Assembly (NCBI GenBank): GCA_001983455.1
Contig: LJDB01000100.1
Span: 1-44,730, forward strand
DNA: 44,730 nt
Source of the DNA: Candidatus Epulonipiscium fishelsonii
GTDB taxonomy: Bacteria > Bacillota > Clostridia > Lachnospirales > Cellulosilyticaceae
Direction: 5' to 3'
A model generated the notes under the pieces. That model had not been told where the DNA came from. It worked only from the letters and a program-made list of their open reading frames with translations, and did no database searches. This document shows positions 25,941 through 33,664 of this stretch, piece by piece. The position numbers and the translations under genes were made by a program. Position 1 is the first letter of the stretch. Every line of letters begins with the position of its first letter.

Positions 25941-27620
25941 ATGTCAAAAAACAAGGATTCCCTTAAGCAAAAGTTTAACAAGGAAGTTATTAATACTTAT
26001 AAGCGTATTGCTACAGAAGTAAAATATAAATCGTCTGGATTGCTTACACAAATTAATAAGTATGGTGGATATGAAGCATCACTCAAGTATATTATGACCG
26101 ATGCTAATACTATGGACTTTAGTGTATTGTGGGAATATCAGCGGTTAGATTTATCAATTGAAGCACTTATTTTAAAAGAGGATTATAAAAGTTTATTTCC
26201 TGATTATATATTAGAATTTTGCGAGAATAGACTTAAAGAATATAATTATACACCTAACAAAATAGTGCCTAATACTCCTGTTATAAAAAAAGATTTAGTA
26301 GAAAGTACTTCTTCAGAAGAAATTAAGCCATCATATAATTGGAATGAAGTTGATATTTCAATTAATATGTGGGAAGAAATATTCTTAAACGAAAAGATAT
26401 TCACTCAAAAAAATCAAGATTTGTTTTTACGAATGTATTTGGCTGGTGGTAAGTGCATTCAATCATTAGATTTATCAGTCGAAGATGGATATAGTGAAAA
26501 ATATCCTTTCAAGGAGGTAGTAACTTCATTAAGCAAAAGAATAAAAACACATACAAAAATTGATCCTCCCCAAATAAAAGATGAAGTTTTATGGTGGAAT
26601 ATTGTTTTTGTAGGATGGTTTAATTCAAATAAATCTTTTGAATGGACTATTAGCCCCAAATTGTTTGCTGCAATGGATAGTCTTAATACTAAAAATAAAC
26701 TAATTACTTCAAAGATAACTTTAAAAATGAACACTGATGAAATTAATAAAAGAGGAGAACATATGGAAGAAAAACCAAAAGTAAAGTCTATAGATGATTT
26801 TGTAATGGGCTTATTTGCCGATATTTCTGATAAAGAAATTAAGCCAGAAATTTGTGATAAAAAAATTGAAAAGGAAAATGATGACACTATTTCCATAGAC
26901 GAAAAAGTGGATATCAACTCTGTTGAACTAAATAACATTATCCCTAAAGATGAAAAAGCAAATATCGACTCAGTTGAACCAAGTAGTATTATTCCTAAAA
27001 ATGAAAAAGTGGATATCGACTCTGTTGAACCAAGCAGTATTATTCCTAAAAATGAAAAAGTGGATATCGACTCTGTTGAACTAAATAACATTATCACTAA
27101 AGATGAAAAAGTGGATATCGACTCTGTTGAACTAAGTAGTATTATTCCTAAAAATGAAAAAGTGGGTATCGACTCTGTTGAACTAAGTAATATTATTCCT
27201 AAAGATGAAAAAGTGGATACTATTTCTATACAAAGTAATATTAGTGTTAATCCTGAAAAAGAAGACACTAACATTATTTCTATGGAAGAAAATCAGAAAA
27301 TTACTACTATAATTCCTATAGAGGAAACTATTGCCAAAATTAAATTGTGGGAAGAATTAAAAACAATTTGTTTAGAGTATTATGGAGCTATTTGTGAGGT
27401 TTGTGGTACAGATTATGGTTATACCTATGGAAATAAATTTGAACGATTAATTGATATTCACAATATGAAATCATCTAATGAAGAATATGATAATCTTGAT
27501 GTAAATCCTGAAGAAGATCTTGTACCTGTTTGCCATAATTGCCATTTTATTATGCATACTAAAAAACCTTGTTATACCATTGATGAAATGAAACAACTTT
27601 ATGAGGAAAATGGAATGTAA
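25941..27620 (+). CDS. Putative HNH nuclease-like protein with 17-residue tandem repeats
   Basis: A protein of 559 residues. Residues 1-105 (with KSSGLLTQINKYGGYEASL and VLWEYQRLDLSIEALIL) resemble a small helical domain found fused to assorted nucleases and restriction-type proteins. Residues about 215-255 (VLWWNIVFVGWFNSNKSFEW) form a tryptophan-rich segment of a kind I associate with restriction-linked proteins, from memory only. Residues 320-421 are six 17-residue repeats of the type EKVDIDSVELSSIIPKN. The C-terminus is HNH-like: CEVCG, IDIHN, EEDLVPVCHNCHFIMH. The usual His-His pair of the HNH motif reads His-Asn, so activity is uncertain. The gene is 2 bases from topB and surely co-translated with it. 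No signal peptide. Confidence 0.72.
   Translation: MSKNKDSLKQKFNKEVINTYKRIATEVKYKSSGLLTQINKYGGYEASLKYIMTDANTMDFSVLWEYQRLDLSIEALILKEDYKSLFPDYILEFCENRLKEYNYTPNKIVPNTPVIKKDLVESTSSEEIKPSYNWNEVDISINMWEEIFLNEKIFTQKNQDLFLRMYLAGGKCIQSLDLSVEDGYSEKYPFKEVVTSLSKRIKTHTKIDPPQIKDEVLWWNIVFVGWFNSNKSFEWTISPKLFAAMDSLNTKNKLITSKITLKMNTDEINKRGEHMEEKPKVKSIDDFVMGLFADISDKEIKPEICDKKIEKENDDTISIDEKVDINSVELNNIIPKDEKANIDSVEPSSIIPKNEKVDIDSVEPSSIIPKNEKVDIDSVELNNIITKDEKVDIDSVELSSIIPKNEKVGIDSVELSNIIPKDEKVDTISIQSNISVNPEKEDTNIISMEENQKITTIIPIEETIAKIKLWEELKTICLEYYGAICEVCGTDYGYTYGNKFERLIDIHNMKSSNEEYDNLDVNPEEDLVPVCHNCHFIMHTKKPCYTIDEMKQLYEENGM
26898..27203 (+). repeat. Six 51-bp tandem repeats inside the HNH-like gene
   Basis: Six consecutive 51-bp units begin at 26898, 26949, 27000, 27051, 27102 and 27153, with a partial seventh from 27204. 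Units differ by a few substitutions. They encode a 17-residue acidic unit predicted to be a flexible linker. Copy number is likely to vary by slippage. Confidence 0.92.
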
Positions 27621-27622
27621 TT

Positions 27623-29761
27623 ATGAAAAAACTAATACTAGCAGAAAAACCATCCGTAGCAAAAAATATAGCAGATGCCTTTAAAATTAAAGGCAGAAAA
27701 GACGGATATTTTGAAGGCACAGAATATGTTATAACTTGGGCATTTGGACATTTAATTCAACTATATGATGCCAAAGACTATGATGAAACAATGAAAATTT
27801 GGAGATTTGATAAATTCCCATTTATTCCGTCAAACTTTGAATATAAAATAAAGACATCTTCAAAAAACAAAGAGTTGCCGGATGAAGGAGCAATACATCA
27901 GCTAAACATTATAAAAGAGTTGATAAATAGAGAAGATATAGATAGTATAGTATCAGCTACTGATTATGATAGAGAAGGTCAATTAATAGCTGATGAGCTA
28001 TTTTTGTATTTTAATGTTAAAAAGCCCATTTATAGAATTTTGATCAATGAATGGACTGAAGACGCTGTAAAAAAAGGAATGTCCAATCTATTGCCAAATT
28101 CCACTTTAAAGTCTTTGCAAGATGCTGGAATGAGCCGACAATGGGCAGATTGGATTATAGGGATAAATCTAACATCTGTTGCCTCGTTAAGATATGGCAA
28201 CTTTAAACAAATGATTAATATTGGTAGAGTACTGTTGCCAACTTTGAAAATTATATATGATAGAGACAAAGAAATAGCAGAATTTAAAAGTGTTACTTAT
28301 TATAAATTAATAGTAAAATTGAAAATTTTAGAAGGAAATGAACTTGAAGGTATATATTATGAACAAGTTGATAAAGATAAATATAATGAAAAATTTGATA
28401 ATAAAGCTTATTTATTACAGATACAAAAAGATTTAAGCAAGGCACAAATTATTGCAAAAGAAGTGGAAAAGAAAAAAGAGTATCCTCCTTTGTTATTTAA
28501 CTTATCAAACTTACAAGGTCATATTACAAGTAAGTATAAAACATTCACATCAGATAAAGTTTTGAAAATTGCTCAAACTTTATACGAAAAAAAGTATATA
28601 ACTTATCCCCGAACTGCTAGTGTTGCATTAGAAGAAACTTTGATTAATAAAACAGAAAAAGTTTTAAATGCTCTCAAAATCGGCTTATCATATGAACCTC
28701 AAATTAAATTTATCAATACAAAAAGAATATTTGATAATTCTAAAGTAGAAAGTCATAGTGCTATAATTCCAACTTATATAAAGCCTAAAAACTTAAGTCC
28801 AGACGAACAAATTGTATATCTTGCAGTTAAAGATAGATTTATAATGCAATTTTTGCCTATTGCAGAATATGAAGAAACCAAAATTATTTCCAAACCTGAT
28901 GGAGATATAAAAGGTGTGTTTATATCTAAGGGAAAAGTTGAGCTTGCAAAAGGATGGAAAATAGTTGAAGACATAAGTACTAAAGATACATTACTTCCAA
29001 ACGTCAACTTAAATGATATTCTTGAAATTACTAATTCTAAAGTTAATAAAATTGATACAAAGCCTCCAAAGTTACATACAGAGAAGACTTTGCTTAAGAT
29101 AATGGAAACTTGTGGAAAGAAGTATAATAACGAAGATGACGCAGTAAAAAATATTTTAAATGGATTTAGTATTGGAACTCCTGCAACACGAGCTGATACT
29201 ATAACAAAATTAAAATCAACAGGATATATAACTACAAAATCTAAAAACCTAACTTGTACAGAGTTAGGTAAAATGATAGTAAATAATTTTCCTATTAAAG
29301 AATTGATGGATTTGGAATATACAGGAAAGCTTGAAAAAATGTTATTTGACATAGAAAAGCAACAGTTTAAAAAAGATGAGTTCCTAACAAACATTATTGA
29401 ATTTACAAAAAAATCTGTAGAGCTTATAAAAAATGATGATGTTTCCCCTAGAATGAGTGTTTCAAGCAAAAATAGTTTAGGTAAATGTCCTTTGTGCAAT
29501 AGTGATGTAGTTGAGAGTAATAAAGCTTTTGGGTGTACTAATTGGCGAAGTGGATGTAAATTTACTATATGGAAAGACGATTGGTACATTAAATCTTTAG
29601 GGAAAGAAGTAACCCCTATGATGGTAGAGTTATTATTAAATAATGGAAAAGTTGGATTTAAAAATTTAAAAAATTATGACGGGACTTCATATTCAGCATA
29701 TTTTAGCTATGTTCAAAATGATACCCATGCATTTAAATGGCAAAAAAAAATTATAAACTGA
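27623..29761 (+). CDS. topB: DNA topoisomerase III (type IA)
   Basis: A protein of 712 residues. The TOPRIM domain opens with LILAEKPSVAKNIADAF, and its acidic triad is in SATDYDREGQLIADELF (about 111-127). The catalytic Tyr is residue 328 in YITYPRTASVALEE. The conserved GRVQTPTL segment is altered to GRVLLPTL (about 201-208). Near residue 622 a four-cysteine zinc ribbon (CPLCN and GCTNWRSGCKF) precedes a C-terminal small domain. It decatenates single-strand-linked DNA. TopB genes are common on conjugative elements but also chromosomal. It is translationally coupled to the upstream HNH-like gene. Confidence 0.94.
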   Translation: MKKLILAEKPSVAKNIADAFKIKGRKDGYFEGTEYVITWAFGHLIQLYDAKDYDETMKIWRFDKFPFIPSNFEYKIKTSSKNKELPDEGAIHQLNIIKELINREDIDSIVSATDYDREGQLIADELFLYFNVKKPIYRILINEWTEDAVKKGMSNLLPNSTLKSLQDAGMSRQWADWIIGINLTSVASLRYGNFKQMINIGRVLLPTLKIIYDRDKEIAEFKSVTYYKLIVKLKILEGNELEGIYYEQVDKDKYNEKFDNKAYLLQIQKDLSKAQIIAKEVEKKKEYPPLLFNLSNLQGHITSKYKTFTSDKVLKIAQTLYEKKYITYPRTASVALEETLINKTEKVLNALKIGLSYEPQIKFINTKRIFDNSKVESHSAIIPTYIKPKNLSPDEQIVYLAVKDRFIMQFLPIAEYEETKIISKPDGDIKGVFISKGKVELAKGWKIVEDISTKDTLLPNVNLNDILEITNSKVNKIDTKPPKLHTEKTLLKIMETCGKKYNNEDDAVKNILNGFSIGTPATRADTITKLKSTGYITTKSKNLTCTELGKMIVNNFPIKELMDLEYTGKLEKMLFDIEKQQFKKDEFLTNIIEFTKKSVELIKNDDVSPRMSVSSKNSLGKCPLCNSDVVESNKAFGCTNWRSGCKFTIWKDDWYIKSLGKEVTPMMVELLLNNGKVGFKNLKNYDGTSYSAYFSYVQNDTHAFKWQKKIIN

Positions 29762-29763
29762 TG

Positions 29764-29792
29764 TTGACAAAGAATTTATAGTGTGATAATAT
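29764..29792 (+). promoter_or_regulatory. Sigma-A promoter for the ferredoxin gene
   Basis: A perfect TTGACA (29764-29769), 17-base spacer, TAATAT (29787-29792); GATAAT at 29785-29790 is an alternative -10. Transcription should start near 29799. Confidence 0.75.
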
Positions 29793-29800
29793 GTTTTATA

Positions 29801-29864
29801 AGTTGTTGCTATAAAAGAACTAAATCCACTATATTTGTAAATGTGGAAACTTTTATAAACAACT
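29801..29864 (+). promoter_or_regulatory. Long 5'-terminal stem-loop in the ferredoxin leader
   Basis: AGTTGTT (29801-29807) pairs with AACAACT (29858-29864), and after a 2-base bulge TATAAAAG (29810-29817) pairs with CTTTTATA (29850-29857), giving 15 pairs. An inner CCAC (29826-29829)/GTGG (29843-29846) hairpin sits in the loop. The structure begins almost exactly at the predicted transcription start, as in mRNA-stabilising 5' stems. Confidence 0.65.
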
Positions 29865-29925
29865 TTGGAATTATAAAAATTTGGTTGATTAATATTTCAG
29901 TGTTAATGTTTGGGAGGGTATAATT

Positions 29926-30096
29926 ATGGCATATTCTATTAATGATAGTTGTATTAAATGTGGGGCTTGTGAAGCAGAATGTCCTGTTGGATGTATTTCA
30001 GAAGCAGAAACTAAATATGTGGTAGATGCTTCTAATTGTGTTGAATGTGGAGCTTGTGCTGCTGTTTGTCCAGTTAATGCACCAAATCCAGAATAA
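29926..30096 (+). CDS. 2[4Fe-4S] ferredoxin
   Basis: A protein of 56 residues, the classic clostridial ferredoxin size. Two cluster motifs are visible: CIKCGACEAECPVGC (C-X2-C-X2-C-X3-C) and CVECGACAAVCP. It is a low-potential electron carrier for fermentation and hydrogen or CO2 metabolism. GGGAGGG lies 8 bases before ATG 29926. It is monocistronic, with a strong promoter, a structured leader and a strong terminator, consistent with high expression. Confidence 0.97.
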   Translation: MAYSINDSCIKCGACEAECPVGCISEAETKYVVDASNCVECGACAAVCPVNAPNPE

Positions 30097-30106
30097 AAAT
30101 GATCTG

Positions 30107-30141
30107 AAAAGAGGTCTAATAGGCCTCTTTTTTTTCTTTTT
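30107..30141 (+). terminator. Terminator after ferredoxin
   Basis: AAAAGAGGTCT (30107-30117) pairs with AGGCCTCTTTT (30121-30131), 11 bp with one G-T pair and a 3-base loop, followed by a T-run. Confidence 0.93.
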
Positions 30142-30249
30142 CATGAGTAAATTTGTTATTTTGCTAATAAACAAGTCATTAAATACTCCTAGCTTACATA
30201 TATATTTAAGAGTAATTTACAAAAAAAACAATAGAATAGGAGTATAATT

Positions 30250-31416
30250 ATGAACAAAAACAGAATAAAAGAAAGTATTATTATTGCAACTTACGCAATA
30301 ATATTATTTCTAGTGTTAACAAATTTAAACATCGTTAATAGTTCGTATGGATTTATCGTAGATTTATTAAATCCCATTATATATGGCTTTGTATTTGCTT
30401 ATATATTAAAAGGTCCATATAATTTCATACGTGATAAAGTTATTAAATATAACGGAGGAACTTCACGTTTTGATAAATTAAAACCCGCAATAGCTTTAAT
30501 TTCATCTTATACAATTTTCATCGGAGTAATAATATTGCTTGTTGTAGCAGTTGTTCCGCAATTATGGTCTAGTATAAATACTTTAATACAAGAAATAAGT
30601 ACTAAGGAATTTGATAAAATTTTGGCTGAACTTAAAAATTTAAATGATCTAAATATATCTAGTAAAGAATTAGCTGAAATATGGAGCAAAGTAGAAGAAG
30701 CATTAAAAAACTTTGCAACTTTATTAACTGATATAATATCAAAAATTGTTCCTGCAATCACGAATTTCTTAGTAGGATTTACCACAAGCATTACTAATTC
30801 CGTTATAGTATTTGTTTTTTCCTTATACTTTTTAGCAGCTAAAGAAAGTCTTGTAATTCAAGTTAAAAAATTATTTTTTGCATTCTTACCTGAAAAAGTA
30901 GCGAATTATTTAGTGCATGTAGGATACGTAGTTGACGGTGCATTTTCTAAGTTTATAACAGGTCAGATTACAGAAGCTTTTATTTTAGGAACGTTATCTT
31001 TTATAGGAATGACAATACTTAACTTTCCATATGCTCTTTTAGTAAGTATAATTTTAGGAGCAACAAATGTAATTCCTATTGTTGGACCAATCTTTGGAGC
31101 ATTTCCAGCAACATTCATAGTTTTTATGGCAGACACATCAAACCCTATGAAAGCAATCTGGTTCATCGTATTTATAATTGTTTTGCAACAAATTGATGGA
31201 AACTTGATATACCCTAGAGTTGTAGGTAGCTCCATTGGATTGCCTGGTCTTTGGGTTATGATTACAATACTAGTTGGTGGCAACCTATTTGGAATTATGG
31301 GAATGCTTATTGGTGTTCCAGCAGTAGCTGTTATTTATAGTCTTATGAAAGAAGTCACTAATGCAAAATTAAAAGAAAAAAACATTATAATTTCAGAAAA
31401 ACTTGATTATCAGTAA
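30250..31416 (+). CDS. AI-2E family transporter (PerM/YdiK-like permease)
   Basis: A protein of 388 residues with about eight hydrophobic segments. The family motif is near the C-terminus: PYALLVSIILGATNVIPIVGPIFGAFPA, then QQIDGNLIYPRVVGSSIGLPGLWVM. The large loop at about 105-165 is hydrophilic, as in relatives. The family is named for an autoinducer-2 exporter, but many members are Na+/H+ antiporters or have unknown substrates, so the function is open. AGGAG lies 7-8 bases before ATG 30250. It has no operon partner. Confidence 0.9.
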   Translation: MNKNRIKESIIIATYAIILFLVLTNLNIVNSSYGFIVDLLNPIIYGFVFAYILKGPYNFIRDKVIKYNGGTSRFDKLKPAIALISSYTIFIGVIILLVVAVVPQLWSSINTLIQEISTKEFDKILAELKNLNDLNISSKELAEIWSKVEEALKNFATLLTDIISKIVPAITNFLVGFTTSITNSVIVFVFSLYFLAAKESLVIQVKKLFFAFLPEKVANYLVHVGYVVDGAFSKFITGQITEAFILGTLSFIGMTILNFPYALLVSIILGATNVIPIVGPIFGAFPATFIVFMADTSNPMKAIWFIVFIIVLQQIDGNLIYPRVVGSSIGLPGLWVMITILVGGNLFGIMGMLIGVPAVAVIYSLMKEVTNAKLKEKNIIISEKLDYQ

Positions 31417-31445
31417 TTGATATATTTGATTATAGATGTATAATA

Positions 31446-31472
31446 AAAACCACCCGTCTAACGGGTGGTTTT
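31446..31472 (+). terminator. IS right-end hairpin, also able to terminate the AI-2E transcript
   Basis: AAAACCACCCGT (31446-31457) pairs with ACGGGTGGTTTT (31461-31472) with a 3-base loop. It lies 30 bases past the AI-2E stop and ends in T4. It is more likely part of the insertion element, but would act as a terminator in either direction. Confidence 0.7.
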
Positions 31473-31476
31473 ACTT

Positions 31477-31565
31477 GCCCTTTAAGGGCTTGTTACTAAC
31501 TGTGTCTTAAGACACACTGAATGGTCTGACAACTGTATATTTTTTCACGCTACCCCTAAAGGGGT
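31477..31565. repeat. Three palindromes downstream of tnpA inside the IS
   Basis: GCCCTT-t-AAGGGC (31477-31489), the 16-base palindrome TGTGTCTTAAGACACA (31501-31516) and ACCCCT-aa-AGGGGT (31552-31565). The last is next to the tnpA stop and is likely its terminator. Confidence 0.75.
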
Positions 31566-31570
31566 TTATT

Positions 31571-32041
31571 TTATTTGCGTCCTTTTACTGTTTCACCCGT
31601 AAACGGGTCAATGTATTCTTTTATACTTATCTGATCTCCTACAATATCATCTTGCAACTGGTTTTTTATATATTCTTGTATTGCCTTTTTATTCCTACCT
31701 ACAGTATCTACATAATATCCTTTGCACCAAAACTGCCTATTTCCATACTTATATTTTAAATTCGCATGCCTATCAAATATCATTAAAGCACTTTTTCCTT
31801 TTAAATATCCCATTATTTGAGATACACTATACTTAGGTGGAATACTAATTAACATGTGTATGTGGTCTGAACATATACTTGCCTCAATTATTTCAATTCC
31901 TTTGTACTCGCATAACTGCCTTAGTATCCTTCCTATATCAACTTTAATCTTACCATATATTATTTGTCTTCTATATTTTGGTGCAAACACAATATGATAT
32001 TTGCAATTCCATTTAGTGTGTGTTAAACTATTCTTGTCCAT
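31571..32041 (-). CDS. tnpA: IS200-type Y1 transposase TnpA
   Basis: A protein of 156 residues from ATG 32041 (MDKNSLTHTKWNCKYHIVF). An upstream in-frame ATG at 32077 would add 12 residues, but GAGGAGG directly before 32041 is the stronger ribosome site. It shows the HUH motif SDHIHMLISIPP and the catalytic Tyr in AIQEYIKNQLQDD. KYRRQIIYG and GRNKKAIQEYI are typical of the family. It cuts and rejoins single-stranded DNA at subterminal hairpins. The frame is intact, so it may be active. No TnpB is present. Confidence 0.92.
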   Translation of the reverse strand: MDKNSLTHTKWNCKYHIVFAPKYRRQIIYGKIKVDIGRILRQLCEYKGIEIIEASICSDHIHMLISIPPKYSVSQIMGYLKGKSALMIFDRHANLKYKYGNRQFWCKGYYVDTVGRNKKAIQEYIKNQLQDDIVGDQISIKEYIDPFTGETVKGRK

Positions 32042-32048
32042 TTGGGAT

Positions 32049-32098
32049 GCCTCCTCGGGTTTTGGTTGCCAGACCATTAAAATTATTCCCTCGGAGGC
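32049..32098 (-). promoter_or_regulatory. Hairpin hiding the tnpA ribosome site
   Basis: On the transcript GCCTCC (32093-32098 in complement) pairs with GGAGGC (32049-32054), extended by CCC/GGG (57-59 with 88-90) after a 2x2 internal loop. The 3' arm is the Shine-Dalgarno sequence of tnpA. Sequestration of this kind is known for IS200 and keeps transposase levels low. Confidence 0.65.
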
Positions 32099-32164
32099 TT
32101 ACATAATATACTTAAAGCTATAAGCTTTTTTGAACCCCAGGCCTAGCCTGGGGTTTTCATTATA

Positions 32165-32202
32165 CAAAAAAAAATAGGCCATGGACAATTGTCCGTGGCC
32201 TA
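32165..32202 (-). terminator. Terminator after the FMN_bind-like gene
   Basis: TAGGCCATGGAC (32175-32186) pairs with GTCCGTGGCCTA (32191-32202), 12 bp with one G-T pair and a 4-base loop. In the leftward direction nine T follow. Confidence 0.93.
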
Positions 32203-32223
32203 CACATATATTATCTCCAGTAA

Positions 32224-32754
32224 TTAACTGGCATCATTTGATAATTCAATATTATTAGGTTCAATATTTTCATCTTCAGAATGATTTTCTAATAAAGGTG
32301 ATTTATATGTAGTTGTTAAGTTCGCATCTGCTTCTTCTGACAAAGCAACACGAGTAGCATCCATCAAAATTTTAGCTGATGCTGAAATATTTTCATTTAT
32401 TGGAAATTCTAAAGATTGTGTTTGTGTTACATATTGATTAACCAAAGAAATATTATTGTTTAAATCACTATATAATGCTCTTTCTGTTTCATCAAAATTA
32501 TCTAATGCTACGGATAATATATATTCATCTTTCACAGTTACTACAAGATCCATATTTGCATCAGAAAAATCAAGATTTGCTGTATATATTCCGTCTTCAT
32601 ATCCAGAGGGTGAAAAAGTTTCGCTTAAAACACTATTGTTATCATTCGTTCCAGCTGTTAAAAATACTGCAAATGCACCAATAGCTATTGCCAACATGAT
32701 AGCAGGCGTTTTAAAATCAGCAAGCTTTACCACTACAAATTTATGACTAGACAT
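32224..32754 (-). CDS. Membrane-anchored protein with degenerate FMN_bind-like domain
   Basis: A protein of 176 residues. An N-terminal anchor (about 13-34, TPAIMLAIAIGAFAVFLTAG) leads to an extracytoplasmic domain opening YEDGIYTANLDF, which resembles the DGxYxG start of FMN_bind domains (PF04205), followed by a V-x-V strand pattern. The covalent flavin site SGAT(x)T/S expected near the end reads NISASAK, so flavinylation by ApbE seems unlikely. The last 30 residues are acidic and Asn-rich. GGAGG lies 6 bases before ATG 32754. It is a single gene with its own strong terminator. Assignment is from pattern alone. Confidence 0.55.
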   Translation of the reverse strand: MSSHKFVVVKLADFKTPAIMLAIAIGAFAVFLTAGTNDNNSVLSETFSPSGYEDGIYTANLDFSDANMDLVVTVKDEYILSVALDNFDETERALYSDLNNNISLVNQYVTQTQSLEFPINENISASAKILMDATRVALSEEADANLTTTYKSPLLENHSEDENIEPNNIELSNDAS

Positions 32755-32903
32755 AGAGTTCCTCCTTTTAAATTTAAATTAACCTTAATAATACATATAT
32801 ATGGACGGGTATAAGGTTGTATGACAAATATTCATGAAATTATATAAAATATTTAGTGAACTACTTTTCAAATGTCTTTTCTTATTATTATGAACAAAAA
32901 ACG

Positions 32904-32932
32904 TTAAAATTTGTCAATAAGTAGGATATAAT
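32904..32932 (+). promoter_or_regulatory. Possible promoter upstream of the MazF-like gene
   Basis: TTAAAA (32904-32909), 17-base spacer, TATAAT (32927-32932). A second candidate is the extended -10 TGGTAAAAT at 33004-33012. The remainder of the 290-base divergent region is AT-rich without other clear signals. Confidence 0.45.
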
Positions 32933-33048
32933 TCTCTTTTGCAAAAAAATTCAAAGTTTTTATAATATATTTTAAAAATATGCTTTTAATTTTGTTTGTT
33001 TTGTGGTAAAATGAACTATATACAAGTTTGTACCAGGGGGTGAATTTT

Positions 33049-33576
33049 ATGGAAAACATTTCAAAAAGAATAAATAATGTAGCAAGTACATTAAATGATT
33101 TAAAAAATTATCAAGACATTGAAGGATTTATTACAGATTTAGAATATCATGTTGGACAACTATCATATTTTTATGATTATTTAACGCCAAAACAAACAGG
33201 TGATCCTTCTACCACTTTTTACAGGCCAAAAAAAATGCCTCAAATACATCAAATAGCATATTTTAACTTAACTAGAGGATTTCCAAAAGAATTATACGGT
33301 GGCCATTGGTGTTATGTTTTTAAATATTTTAAAAGTAAATATGTTATTATTCCAACAACTTCAGTTAAAGAAGATTCTTTACCACCAGATCCAGAGTTTC
33401 AAATGGATATAGAAGTTGACAATTTTAAAAATGGAATGACTACAAGACTTCAATTAAGTGATATGAGGTCTATAGATTTGCAAAGATTATATTGTAGCAA
33501 AGGATTTTATAATGTTTTAACAGATAGAGATCAGATTTTACATAATGTCAATAAAATGTTACTTGAAGAACACTGA
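33049..33576 (+). CDS. MazF/PemK-like protein without an adjacent antitoxin
   Basis: A protein of 175 residues from ATG 33049, with GGGGGTG 7 bases upstream (a TTG 21 bases earlier is less likely). After about 65 N-terminal residues with helical character, the fold reads IAYFNLTRGFPKELYGGHWC, then YVIIPTTSVKEDS and LQLSDMRSIDLQRLY, matching the MazF/PemK order of strand-loop-G-G-H, IIP-TS and Q-x-R-x-ID-x-RL. The early Arg and the Thr-Ser of the RNase site are present. MazF enzymes cleave mRNA at short motifs. No small antitoxin gene is adjacent, and the N-terminal extension is longer than classical MazF (about 110 residues). It could be a housekeeping RNase or a regulatory homologue. Confidence 0.65.
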   Translation: MENISKRINNVASTLNDLKNYQDIEGFITDLEYHVGQLSYFYDYLTPKQTGDPSTTFYRPKKMPQIHQIAYFNLTRGFPKELYGGHWCYVFKYFKSKYVIIPTTSVKEDSLPPDPEFQMDIEVDNFKNGMTTRLQLSDMRSIDLQRLYCSKGFYNVLTDRDQILHNVNKMLLEEH

Positions 33577-33618
33577 GAATATAGACCCGCATAAAATAAC
33601 AAAATATAAAATTTTTAC

Positions 33619-33644
33619 AAGATGTTGATTTTTATCAACATCTT
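33619..33644 (+). terminator. Hairpin after the MazF-like gene
   Basis: AAGATGTTGA (33619-33628) pairs with TCAACATCTT (33635-33644), 10 bp with a 6-base loop. The tail AAATATT is not a real T-run, so termination may be weak. Confidence 0.55.
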
Positions 33645-33664
33645 AAATATTACCTTTCTATTGG

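Larger units (their letters stand above)
31438..32165 (-). mobile_element. IS200/IS605-family element carrying only tnpA
   Basis: A Y1 transposase gene is flanked by subterminal hairpins: 31446-31472 (12-bp stem AAAACCACCCGT, 3-base loop) downstream of tnpA and 32133-32155 (10-bp stem AACCCCAGGC, loop cta) upstream. Beyond them lie GTATAATAAAAACC (31438-31451) and its inverted near-copy GGTTTTCATTATAC (32152-32165). These limits give about 728 bp, the usual IS200 size, but exact ends cannot be set without an empty site. It lies between the AI-2E gene and the terminator of the FMN_bind-like gene and interrupts neither. Confidence 0.8.

Noticed and set aside
26459-27274. Long open frame on the minus strand inside the HNH-like gene (271 codons)
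   Set aside because: It is the antisense shadow of the 51-bp repeats and A-rich coding strand; it has no ribosome site and gives a low-complexity Ser/Phe/Ile protein.
28774-29589. 271-codon minus-strand frame inside topB
   Set aside because: Antisense shadow of a clearly coding gene, with no start signal or recognisable motif.
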